Positions 15,911 to 23,474 of a stretch of 64,000 nt of DNA are shown piece by piece. A program made the translations under genes and the position numbers. The notes beneath the pieces were generated by a model. It saw only the letters and a list, made by a program, of their open reading frames with translations. It was not told where the DNA came from and ran no database searches. Origin of the DNA: Chloroflexus aggregans DSM 9485 (GTDB lineage: Bacteria > Chloroflexota > Chloroflexia > Chloroflexales > Chloroflexaceae); NCBI RefSeq assembly GCF_000021945.1, contig NC_011831.1:2431353-2495352 (forward strand), given 5' to 3'. Numbering within the stretch: the stretch's first letter is position 1; each line of letters begins with the position of its first letter.

Positions 15911-17701
15911 ATGGTTCGGTGTTCCCTTGCGCGCATCCTTTTCATCTGCGGCCTACTGGTGGTCCTGATCGGTGAATATCGATCGGTTCCCAGCGTTGTG
16001 GCCCTCACCCAACCGCAACAGGTGACGGCATTTGGGATGAATACCTACTTCAGCGGTCTGGAGCGCTTGCCGCAGAATCGTAACGATGATGTAATGGCGC
16101 TGATTGATGCTACTCGGTCGTTAGGGGCTGAATGGGCGCGGGAAGAGCTCAGTTGGGCCAATCTCGAACCGAGCAAGGGACTCTTTACGTGGGAACTGAT
16201 GGATGCAGCCCTGACGCAGACTGCCAACGCCGGGTTAGGAATTATCGGCATGTTACTAACAACACCGGCATGGGCGCGGGTTGGCGATTGCAGCAGCCGG
16301 ATCACGCGCAACGGTGGCTCGCTCAATTACTGGTGCCCGCCGGCCAACCCGCAGGATTTCGCCGATTTTGTTCGCACGGTGGTTGAGCGTTACAATGGTG
16401 ATGGCTACAATGATGCGCCGGGTTCACCAAGGGTAGCGGCATGGCAAATCTGGAACGAGCCAAACAACTGGACAACCTGGCCGGGTGAAGCGCACGAATA
16501 CGGCGCACTGTTGGTCGCCGGTTACACCGCGGCCAAAGCTGCCGACCCAACCGCACTCGTTGCAACCGGTGGGGTCTACGTTTTTGACGGTGGCACACGC
16601 ATAGGCGGAAATCGTGATGGTCTCGAATTTCTCGGTGCAGCATTTACGGCTGTTCCTAATGCCCAGACGAGCTTTGATGCACTGGCTATTCATCCCTACA
16701 TGCCCGATACCACGCCCGATCGCGCCGGTCTGTATGGCTTAGTTACGCTCTGGGGGCGGATCAGTAATGTGCGAGGCTGGCTCAATGACAAGCGTGGCTC
16801 ACACGTGCCGATTTGGATCAGTGAGTTAGGCTGGTCAACCTGTACCTCTACTGTAGACGTCTGTCACAGCGAGCAAGAGCAAGCCGATTGGCTAGTGCGA
16901 AGCCACGGCATCGCGCTCGCATTAGGCGTGCAGCATATCAACTGGTTCCAGCTTGAAGATAAGTTTGATAGCCCAGCCGGTGATCAGTGGGGCAACATGG
17001 CCTTGCTGCGCAATCGGAGCCAAGGCTATACCCGCAAGCTCGCTGCTCATGCCTACGCTACCCTCACGGCGCAGCTTGGCAGGGCAACGTTTATTGGTTT
17101 TGGGCCATTACATAGCTACGTCCATCAGAACAACGCCCTTATCCCCGCCGCCCGTTACCATCTCCGCTTCCAAACCGCGACCGGCGCGCTGGTTGATCTA
17201 TTGTGGACGACCGGCAGCGCCGAGACGCGCACCATGCCGGTTGAGGCCGGTCGCAGCGCGCAACTGCTCAGCCGTGATGGGGCAACGCTGCCGCTAACGA
17301 TCAGTAGCGGGCAGGCTCAAATTCCGCTTAGTGGAACACCGGTCTATCTCCGGCAAGACACACCGCCACAATTGGGTGTCACACCGACCGATGTCACCAT
17401 TCCAATGCTGACGACCGATCCGGCCACCACGTATACGCTCTCGGTTAAGAACCTCGGGTCGGGCAGTATCGGTTGGACTGCCGTTGGTAGCGCGAGTTGG
17501 CTGACACTCATAACGACGAATGGGAGTGGTCATCGTAGTACCTTACAATACCGCATCGATCCCAACGGGTTGGCAACCGGTGATTATACGACAACCATCA
17601 CCGTCAATGCCGGGAGTGCCGGAGTGCAGAGTATCCCGGTCACGTTGCGCGTCGTCAACACTATCTACCGCGTCTATACACCGCTAGTTACCCGGCGTTG
17701 A
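15911..17701 (+). CDS. Secreted clan-A-type glycoside hydrolase with C-terminal Ig-like domain
   Basis: 596 residues starting at ATG 15911 after AGAGGGG. A signal peptide (about residues 1-33) leads into a TIM-barrel hydrolase resembling GH5/GH39-like clan A enzymes. The acid/base Glu183 is in WQIWNEPNNW and the nucleophile Glu305 in WISELGWS, both followed by Trp as in the clan. After about residue 430 the protein becomes beta-rich, with a BACON/Ig-like stretch (LSVKNLGSGSIGWTAVGSASWLTL). It ends in Tyr-Arg-Val-Tyr-Thr-Pro-Leu-Val-Thr-Arg-Arg, like the SGNH esterase. Substrate cannot be read, but beta-glycan or xylan-like polymers are usual for such folds. It stands alone between the glycan cluster and rplI. 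Confidence 0.85.
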   Translation: MVRCSLARILFICGLLVVLIGEYRSVPSVVALTQPQQVTAFGMNTYFSGLERLPQNRNDDVMALIDATRSLGAEWAREELSWANLEPSKGLFTWELMDAALTQTANAGLGIIGMLLTTPAWARVGDCSSRITRNGGSLNYWCPPANPQDFADFVRTVVERYNGDGYNDAPGSPRVAAWQIWNEPNNWTTWPGEAHEYGALLVAGYTAAKAADPTALVATGGVYVFDGGTRIGGNRDGLEFLGAAFTAVPNAQTSFDALAIHPYMPDTTPDRAGLYGLVTLWGRISNVRGWLNDKRGSHVPIWISELGWSTCTSTVDVCHSEQEQADWLVRSHGIALALGVQHINWFQLEDKFDSPAGDQWGNMALLRNRSQGYTRKLAAHAYATLTAQLGRATFIGFGPLHSYVHQNNALIPAARYHLRFQTATGALVDLLWTTGSAETRTMPVEAGRSAQLLSRDGATLPLTISSGQAQIPLSGTPVYLRQDTPPQLGVTPTDVTIPMLTTDPATTYTLSVKNLGSGSIGWTAVGSASWLTLITTNGSGHRSTLQYRIDPNGLATGDYTTTITVNAGSAGVQSIPVTLRVVNTIYRVYTPLVTRR

Positions 17702-17727
17702 CGTTCTCCGTCGGGTTATGGTAAGAT
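17698..17727 (+). promoter_or_regulatory. Probable promoter of rplI
   Basis: TTGACG (17698-17703) and TAAGAT (17722-17727) with an 18-base spacer stand about 43 bases before the rplI start. The -35 overlaps the stop codon of the hydrolase gene. Confidence 0.5.
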
Positions 17728-17770
17728 AAAGGCCGTTGCTTACGAACAGGTCTAGGTAAAGGAGAGCGCC

Positions 17771-18232
17771 GTGAGCGCAAAGAAAATGAAAGTGTTGCTC
17801 CTGCAAGATGTTGAACATCTTGGCAAAGCGGGCGAAATCAAAGATGTAAGCGGCGGTTATGGCCGAAACTACCTGATACCCAAAGGATTTGCCGTCCTTG
17901 CAACCAAAGGCCAGATCAAGCAGGCTGAAGAGCGGCTAGCTGCGCAGCGCCGGCGGGCCGAGGCAGCACGCAAAGAGGCTGAGGCACTCGCGGCGAAGCT
18001 GGCATCACTGACGCTGACCTTCGTTGTGAAGGTCGGGGAACAGGATCGGCTCTACGGTTCGGTGACCAATGCCGACATTGCAGCGAAGCTGCACGAAGTA
18101 GCCGGTGTCGAGATCGACCGGCGCAAGATCGCATTGGAAGATCCGATCAAGCGTACCGGCGAGTACGAGGTTCCGGTTGAGCTGGCAAGTGGTGTTTCAA
18201 CAACGCTCAAAGTGGTTGTAACCGGCGAATAA
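17771..18232 (+). CDS. rplI: 50S ribosomal protein L9
   Basis: 153-residue L9, close to the usual 149. The N-terminal rRNA-binding domain is plain: VLLLQDVEHLGKAGEIKDVS followed by GYGRNYLIPKGFAVLAT, the family signature. A long charged helix (residues about 50-80) links to the C-terminal domain. Translation starts at GTG 17771, with AAGGAG about six bases upstream. It stabilises the large subunit near the L1 stalk. It is followed by a strong hairpin terminator and then dnaB, a common rplI-dnaB neighbourhood in bacteria. Confidence 0.97.
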   Translation: MSAKKMKVLLLQDVEHLGKAGEIKDVSGGYGRNYLIPKGFAVLATKGQIKQAEERLAAQRRRAEAARKEAEALAAKLASLTLTFVVKVGEQDRLYGSVTNADIAAKLHEVAGVEIDRRKIALEDPIKRTGEYEVPVELASGVSTTLKVVVTGE

Positions 18233-18267
18233 TAATCTTCGACCGTAACGGGGCCATCTGCTAAGTC

Positions 18268-18300
18268 CAATGTGCCGCAAATTGCGGCACATTGGCGTTT
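18268..18300 (+). terminator. Rho-independent terminator between rplI and dnaB
   Basis: A near-perfect inverted repeat, CAATGTGCCGCAA (18268-18280) with TTGCGGCACATTG (18282-18294), is followed by GCGTTTT. It lies about 35 bases after the rplI stop. Confidence 0.8.
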
Positions 18301-18344
18301 TATCCCGATGATGTGGATAATCGGTGGGCAACAGGGGAAAAACG

Positions 18345-19697
18345 GTGGAAAAGCGCGAAGATCGGCTGGAACGGAGCGTACCATTTGATTTGCAAGCTGA
18401 GCGAGCGACGCTTGGTTCAATTCTGCTGGAACGCGATGCGATCATCGCAGTTGCCGGTTGGCTCCCCTCGGAATACTTCTACTTAGAAAAGCATGCGCTC
18501 ATTTACGAAGCGATGCTCGCGTGCTACAACCGGCGTGAACCGGCTGACATCGCAACCGTCGCCGCCGAACTGCGTCGGCGTGGTCAACTCGACCTGATCG
18601 GTGGAGTGACCATGTTGAGCGAGTTGGTCACCGAAGTACCAACGGCCGTCCACATCGAATACTATGCCCGCATTGTCGAGCGGACAGCCCTCTTACGCCG
18701 TCTAATCGAGGCCGGTGGGCGGATCGCGGCGATGGGGTACGACGAAGCGAGCGATCTGGAAGAGACGCTCGATCGAGCCGAAGCCGAGTTGTTCGCCGTC
18801 TCGCAACGGCGCAACAATCAGGATTTCGTCCACATTGGCCGCGTGGTCAATACCCTCTTTGCCCAGATCGAGTCGATGCAAGAACGGCGCGGCGAGGTGA
18901 TCGGCGTGCCGACCGGCTACCACGATCTCGATGAGCTGACCGGCGGCTTGCAGCCGAGCGACCTCATCATTCTTGCGGCCCGGCCGAGTGTCGGTAAAAC
19001 ATCGCTTGCCCTCTCACTCGCCTACAATGTGGCATATCAGGCGAATGGCACCGTCGCCATTTTTAGCCTTGAAATGAGTCGCGAGCAGTTGGTGCAGCGT
19101 ATGCTGGCGATGCATACCGGTATCGACATGCAACGCCTCCGTACCGGTAATCTGCGTGGTGAAGAGCTGAGTTTGGCGATTGAGGGATTAGGTGTCCTTT
19201 CAGAGCTGCCGATCTACATCGAGGACACACCCGGTTTGAGCATCACCGATGTCCGCGCGCGGGCCCGTCGGTTGCACAGTGAAGTAGGGATTACGTTGAT
19301 TATGATCGACTACCTACAACTTATGTCTGGTCGGCGTGCCGATAATCGGGTGCAAGAGGTCAGTGAGATTAGCCGTGGTTTGAAAGCACTGGCGCGAGAA
19401 CTGAATGTGCCGGTGATCGCACTTTCACAACTCTCTCGCGCCGTTGAAGGTCGCCAAAGTCACGTGCCGATGCTCAGCGACTTGCGTGAATCGGGATCAA
19501 TCGAACAAGATGCCGACCTCGTCATGTTTATCTACCGCGAAGAATTGTACGACAAGGACACGGACAAGAAAGGTATTGCCGAAATTCACGTTGCCAAGCA
19601 CCGGAACGGCCCGCTCGGTGTGATTCCGTTGCGGTTTGAAGCTCGTACCACCCGATTCCAGAACCTCGAGCGCTATCATGCTCCAGAGGGATTCTAG
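18345..19697 (+). CDS. dnaB: Replicative DNA helicase DnaB
   Basis: Hexameric 5'-3' replication fork helicase of about 450 residues. The N-terminal domain begins VPFDLQAERATLGSILLE. The RecA-like C-terminal domain has Walker A ARPSVGKTSLAL, Walker B LIMIDYLQLM and the SQLSRAVEGR block. No intein interrupts it. Two GTG starts fit: 18324, and 18345 with AGGGG about eight bases upstream, which I prefer; the earlier one adds seven residues. It follows rplI behind a terminator, so it probably has its own promoter within the short gap. Confidence 0.96.
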   Translation: MEKREDRLERSVPFDLQAERATLGSILLERDAIIAVAGWLPSEYFYLEKHALIYEAMLACYNRREPADIATVAAELRRRGQLDLIGGVTMLSELVTEVPTAVHIEYYARIVERTALLRRLIEAGGRIAAMGYDEASDLEETLDRAEAELFAVSQRRNNQDFVHIGRVVNTLFAQIESMQERRGEVIGVPTGYHDLDELTGGLQPSDLIILAARPSVGKTSLALSLAYNVAYQANGTVAIFSLEMSREQLVQRMLAMHTGIDMQRLRTGNLRGEELSLAIEGLGVLSELPIYIEDTPGLSITDVRARARRLHSEVGITLIMIDYLQLMSGRRADNRVQEVSEISRGLKALARELNVPVIALSQLSRAVEGRQSHVPMLSDLRESGSIEQDADLVMFIYREELYDKDTDKKGIAEIHVAKHRNGPLGVIPLRFEARTTRFQNLERYHAPEGF

Positions 19698-19773
19698 GCT
19701 TGGAAGCCGAGCAACAGCTTGCTGTTTGCATGCGTTCCGTGCTGTGGCAGATTGACAATGCCGATGATCGCTC

Positions 19774-19802
19774 TTGCCAAAATCGACGGAATATGGTAGG
19801 AT
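19774..19802 (+). promoter_or_regulatory. Promoter of the tRNA cluster
   Basis: TTGCCA (19774-19779) and TAGGAT (19797-19802) are 17 bases apart and end 11 bases before tRNA-Trp. Confidence 0.6.
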
Positions 19803-19813
19803 ATTGAGCGCGA

Positions 19814-19889
19814 AGGCGGGTAGCTCAATTGGCAGAGCAGTGGCCTCCAAATCCACCGGTTGCAGGTTCAAGTCCTGTCCCGCCTGCCA
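19814..19889 (+). tRNA. tRNA-Trp (anticodon CCA)
   Basis: The acceptor stem AGGCGGG pairs with CCCGCCT. The anticodon loop reads CTCCAAA with CCA. The T-loop GGTTCAAGTCC is normal and the discriminator is G. A 3' CCA is encoded (19887-19889). It is first of three tRNAs in a row. Confidence 0.95.
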
Positions 19890-19912
19890 TTTTTTATACC
19901 GGCCAGCCAAGC

Positions 19913-20006
19913 GGGGGCGTGGCAGAGTCCGGTTGATTGCGTCGGTCTTGAAAACCGAAGGACGCAGCAATGCGTCCCGTGGGTTCGAATCCCACCGCCC
20001 CCTCCA
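19913..20006 (+). tRNA. tRNA-Ser (anticodon UGA)
   Basis: The acceptor GGGGGCG pairs with CGCCCCC. The anticodon loop CTTGAAA carries TGA, and a long variable arm (GGACGCAGCAATGCGTCC) marks a class II serine tRNA. The T arm GTGGGTTCGAATCCCAC is perfect. CCA is encoded. The discriminator base reads T (20003), where a G is usual in bacterial serine tRNAs. Confidence 0.95.
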
Positions 20007-20016
20007 GTGTTGCTAC

Positions 20017-20106
20017 GGGGAGGTCGCATAGTGGCCTAGTGCGGCGGTTTGCTAAACCGCTAGGGGGGCAACCCCCTCGAGGGTTCGAATCCCTCCCTCC
20101 CCGCCA
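20017..20106 (+). tRNA. tRNA-Ser (anticodon GCU)
   Basis: The acceptor GGGGAGG pairs with CCTCCCC. The anticodon stem-loop CGGTTTGCTAAACCG carries GCT, and a long variable arm (TAGGGGGCAACCCCCT) is present. The discriminator is G, followed by an encoded CCA. Confidence 0.95.
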
Positions 20107-20107
20107 G

Positions 20108-20137
20108 AATCGCCCGCAGGCTTATCTGCGGGCGATT
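20108..20137 (+). terminator. Terminator hairpin after the tRNA cluster
   Basis: A perfect 12-base stem, AATCGCCCGCAG with CTGCGGGCGATT, closes a six-base loop immediately after the last tRNA. The T-run is weak (GTCAT). Confidence 0.7.
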
Positions 20138-20371
20138 GTCATGAAACGGCCCGGGTAAGATGTTTCAGAATTGCAACAAAAAAAGCGAGTGATCTGCGCG
20201 TCGCTGCCTTGATTGCATCGTGTGTATGCTTTAGGATAGAGAAAGCAGCTCGTTTGCCAACCAATGGCCGCGCACGCTCAGTGAACCTCACGCAAAGATG
20301 CTGAGGTTTTGGTATAGTGTTTACTAACACGCGGTCTACAATCCGTCTTCGATAAGATAAGTGAGGCAACG

Positions 20372-21019
20372 ATGCCAATTACTGTCGAACACGTCACGCA
20401 CTTTCTCACCGCAGCAGCAGCGTTAATCCATGAGCGGCGCGATGAGTTAACCGCGCTTGACGCCGCGATTGGCGATGCCGATCACGGGGCAAACCTCGAC
20501 CGTGGGTTTACCGCTGTGATGGCACGTCTGCCGAGTGTGGCCGATAAAGATATCGGTACTGTGCTGAAGACCACCGGGATGACAATTGTTTCTACCGTGG
20601 GTGGCGCCTCAGGGCCATTGTATGGCACGGCTTTTGTCCGGGCAGGGATGGCGTTGGCCGATCGGCATGAGCTAAGTACCGAGGAGGTACTACTCGCCCT
20701 CGAAGCAGCACTTGATGGGATTGTAGCGCGTGGTAAAGCGCAGCGTGGTGAAAAGACGATGGTTGATGCGCTTGCTCCGGCAATCGAGGCGCTGCGGGCC
20801 GCGTTAGCTGCCGGTGAGCCGCTGGGTCGGGCGTTGCAGGCGGCTGCGGATGCGGCTGAGGGCGGCGCGAAAGCAACTATCCCTATGCTTGCCCTGAAGG
20901 GGCGGGCGTCGTATCTCGGTGAACGCAGTATCGGTCATCAGGATCCGGGAGCAACTTCGACAGCGTATCTGCTCCGTGCGCTGGCGATGACGTGTAGCCG
21001 TGTTGAGGAGGGCGCATGA
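20372..21019 (+). CDS. dhaL: Dihydroxyacetone kinase, ADP-binding subunit DhaL
   Basis: 215 residues of the DhaL family, the nucleotide-binding subunit of PEP-dependent dihydroxyacetone kinase. The Mg-ADP site residues are present in [16 protein letters not shown], followed by the [12 protein letters not shown] loop. [13 protein letters not shown] and [19 protein letters not shown] complete the signature. GAGG precedes ATG 20372. The stop overlaps the dhaM start by four bases. The operon continues with dhaM, HPr and Enzyme I, giving a full phosphate relay from PEP to DhaL-bound ADP, yet the substrate-binding subunit DhaK is not in the window. Confidence 0.92.
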   Translation: MPITVEHVTHFLTAAAALIHERRDELTALDAAIGDADHGANLDRGFTAVMARLPSVADKDIGTVLKTTGMTIVSTVGGASGPLYGTAFVRAGMALADRHELSTEEVLLALEAALDGIVARGKAQRGEKTMVDALAPAIEALRAALAAGEPLGRALQAAADAAEGGAKATIPMLALKGRASYLGERSIGHQDPGATSTAYLLRALAMTCSRVEEGA

Positions 21020-21408
21020 TCGGTCTTTTGATCGTCTCGCATAGCGCACGACTGGCAGAAGGTGTCCAAGAGTTTGTGGCCCAAATCAGTGGTGGCCAGT
21101 TTCCGGTTATGGCGGCAGGTGGCGCAAGTGATGGTTCCTTAGGGACAAGTGTGGAGCGGATTTTGGCTGCTCTCGATCAATTGCGCACCACCGATGGGAT
21201 TTTGGTGCTGGTCGATCTGGGTAGTGCGGTCATGAGTGTCGAGACGGCCCTCGAACAGTTTACCGGTCCGCCGGTCCAAATTAGTAATGCACCGTTGGTG
21301 GAAGGAGCGTATCTGGCAGCGGTCGAGGCATCAAATACGGTGACGACACTCGAACAGGTAGCAGCAGCAGCGTTGCAAGCACGCGAGCTGATTAAAGTCT
21401 ACGAGTAA
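21016..21408 (+). CDS. dhaM: PTS-type phosphotransfer subunit DhaM
   Basis: 130 residues, the single-domain EIIA(Man)-like form of DhaM. The phospho-acceptor His lies at the end of the first strand ([16 protein letters not shown]), and [18 protein letters not shown] is the other family block. It would pass phosphate from HPr to the ADP held by DhaL. Unlike the E. coli fusion it carries no HPr or Enzyme I domains; these are encoded separately by the next two genes. It is translationally coupled to dhaL through ATGA. Confidence 0.9.
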   Translation: MIGLLIVSHSARLAEGVQEFVAQISGGQFPVMAAGGASDGSLGTSVERILAALDQLRTTDGILVLVDLGSAVMSVETALEQFTGPPVQISNAPLVEGAYLAAVEASNTVTTLEQVAAAALQARELIKVYE

Positions 21409-21413
21409 CCGAT

Positions 21414-21686
21414 ATGACAGAAGTTGTTTTGACGGTGAATAATCCTGTTGGTTTGCATGCCCGCCCGGCTAAGCTGTTTGTTGAGACGGTGCGGGCGTAT
21501 AAGAGCACTGTGACCATTCAGAATCTCAGTCGGCCCCAAACGAAAGAACTACCGGTAACGGCTTTTAATTTGTTGCAGATCGGGGTGCGTCAAGGCCACC
21601 AGATCCGGTTACGTGCCAGTGGTGAGGACGAAGCTGAAGTCATCGCTGCTTTGACCAGGTTGGTCGAAGAGAATTTTGGCGAGTAG
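21414..21686 (+). CDS. ptsH: HPr phosphocarrier protein
   Basis: 90 residues. The active-site His15 is in NPVGLHARPAKLFVETV. The central helix region reads TKELPVTAFNLLQIGV, without the regulatory Ser46 of Firmicutes HPr, so HPr-kinase control is not expected. It starts five bases after the dhaM stop, with no obvious ribosome site, suggesting coupled translation. It carries phosphate from Enzyme I to DhaM. There is no sugar-specific PTS permease nearby. Confidence 0.9.
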   Translation: MTEVVLTVNNPVGLHARPAKLFVETVRAYKSTVTIQNLSRPQTKELPVTAFNLLQIGVRQGHQIRLRASGEDEAEVIAALTRLVEENFGE

Positions 21687-21699
21687 CGAGCGAGGTGTT

Positions 21700-23370
21700 A
21701 TGGGAAAGATGCTGCAAGGTGCCGGTGGTGCTGCTGGGTTGGCGTTGGGTCCTGCGTACCGCTGGCAGCGTGTGGCTACGGTAGCAGTTGATCCGCCTCA
21801 CGAGTCGGTAGAAGCGGCATTGGCTCGCTTTCATGCAGCACAACGTGCCGCCGCAGCACGCTTGCGTGCTATCGCCGAACGGCAACGAGCAGCCGGTTTG
21901 CACGAAGCCGATTTGTTCGATGCACAAGCTTTGCTGGTCGAAGATGAGACCTTGACCGATGGGGTGACGGCGCTGGTGCTTGATGGGCAGCCGTTGACGA
22001 CGGCAATTCGCACAACAGTGGCGCAAATGCAGGCGTTGCTCGCCGATCTTGATGATGAGTATCTGCGGGAACGTGCGGCTGATATGGCCGCGGTTGGGGT
22101 GGAGTTGTTGCATGCGCTGGCCGGCGAGACCGCATCGCAGCCAACTGTCCCGCCCGACGCTATTGTCGTTGCTGATGATTTGACGCCCGCCGAAACGGTC
22201 GACCTACCGCACCACGTTGCCGGTTTTGCTACTGCCGATGGTGGTCCGACCGGTCATACTGTTATTCTTGCCCGCGCACGAGGTGTGCCGGCAGTAGTAG
22301 GGGTAGGTGACGAAATCCTCGCTGTGCCCGATGGCGTACAGCTTTTGATCGATGGCGATGCCGCGACGGTATTGATCGACCCCGATGAAGCAGCGTTGCA
22401 GTCGGCTCAAGTGCGGATGGAGGCGTTGCGAGTGCTGCAACGGCGACAAGCGGCGTTGCGGGATCAGCCCGGTCAGTTGCGTGATGGCCGCTTAGTTGGA
22501 TTGTGGGCCAACATTGGTCGTCCGGCTGAGGCGCGATTGGCCCGTGAGTACGGGGCCGAAGGTATCGGATTATTTCGGACGGAGTTTCTTTTTCTCGACC
22601 GTTCGGCGCCACCAGATGAAGATGAGCAGTATACGGCATATTGCGCGGTGTTGGATGAGTTGCCCGGCAAGCCGGTAGTGATCCGCACACTCGATATCGG
22701 TGGTGATAAGCCGTTGCCGTATCTCCCACTTTCCCCTGAAGCGAACCCGTTTCTTGGGGTGCGAGGGTTGCGGCTCTCGATGCAGCGCCCCGATCTCTTC
22801 CAAATCCAATTGCGTGCGTTGTTACGGGCAGCGTTTCGTGGCGATATTTGGATTATGCTACCGATGGTTGCCACTCCAGCCGATCTCGCGTGGGCGCGTG
22901 CGCAGTTGGTGGAAGCGGCGGCAGCCTTGGCAGCGGCCGGTGTTGATCATCGGCCCGATCCACCACTGGGTGTGATGATCGAGACGCCGGCGGCGGCGGT
23001 GTTAGCCGATCAACTGGCACGAGACGCGGCCTTCTTTAGCATTGGGAGCAACGATTTGGCTCAGTATACACTGGCGGTTGATCGTGGTCATCCTACCCTG
23101 GCGGCTCGTTATCCCTCCAATGATTCGTCGGTCTGGCGGATGATCGATCTGGCTGCGCGTGCTGCACAGCAGGCCGGTATTCCGATTGGTATTTGTGGTG
23201 AGCTTGGTGGTGAACCAGATGCCGCTCCAGCTCTGGTGGGCTTAGGCTTGCACGAGTTGAGTATGGCCCCGGCTCGTATTCCGGCAGTCAAGGAACGACT
23301 GCTGCAAACCTCATGGGCTGAAGCACAAGCGGCTGCGGCGCGGGCGCTTGCGGGGTGGCGAGAAGCATAA
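21700..23370 (+). CDS. ptsI: PEP-protein phosphotransferase (Enzyme I)
   Basis: 556 residues from ATG 21700, which has GAGG four bases upstream; the frame also opens at 21676, overlapping HPr. The phospho-histidine is His186 in TADGGPTGHTVILAR. The PEP-binding C-terminal barrel shows EGIGLFRTEFLFLDR, RTLDIGGDKPLPYL, FFSIGSNDLAQYTLAVDR and Cys499 in GICGELGGE, all expected of active Enzyme I. It autophosphorylates from PEP and passes phosphate to HPr. It is the last gene of the dhaLM-HPr-EI operon and is followed by a good terminator. Confidence 0.93.
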   Translation: MGKMLQGAGGAAGLALGPAYRWQRVATVAVDPPHESVEAALARFHAAQRAAAARLRAIAERQRAAGLHEADLFDAQALLVEDETLTDGVTALVLDGQPLTTAIRTTVAQMQALLADLDDEYLRERAADMAAVGVELLHALAGETASQPTVPPDAIVVADDLTPAETVDLPHHVAGFATADGGPTGHTVILARARGVPAVVGVGDEILAVPDGVQLLIDGDAATVLIDPDEAALQSAQVRMEALRVLQRRQAALRDQPGQLRDGRLVGLWANIGRPAEARLAREYGAEGIGLFRTEFLFLDRSAPPDEDEQYTAYCAVLDELPGKPVVIRTLDIGGDKPLPYLPLSPEANPFLGVRGLRLSMQRPDLFQIQLRALLRAAFRGDIWIMLPMVATPADLAWARAQLVEAAAALAAAGVDHRPDPPLGVMIETPAAAVLADQLARDAAFFSIGSNDLAQYTLAVDRGHPTLAARYPSNDSSVWRMIDLAARAAQQAGIPIGICGELGGEPDAAPALVGLGLHELSMAPARIPAVKERLLQTSWAEAQAAAARALAGWREA

Positions 23371-23400
23371 CGCGCCACTGTAACACACCCTTGATGAGGA

Positions 23401-23435
23401 CGGTTCATCCCTTGCGATGAACCGGGCTTTTTTAT
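23401..23435 (+). terminator. Rho-independent terminator of the dha/PTS operon
   Basis: CGGTTCATC (23401-23409) pairs with GATGAACCG (23416-23424) and is followed by GGCTTTTTTAT. It lies 30 bases after the Enzyme I stop and between convergent genes. Confidence 0.8.
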
Positions 23436-23474
23436 GGTCGTTGTGAATGCACGAAGCTCGCTGCTCTCGTTGTT

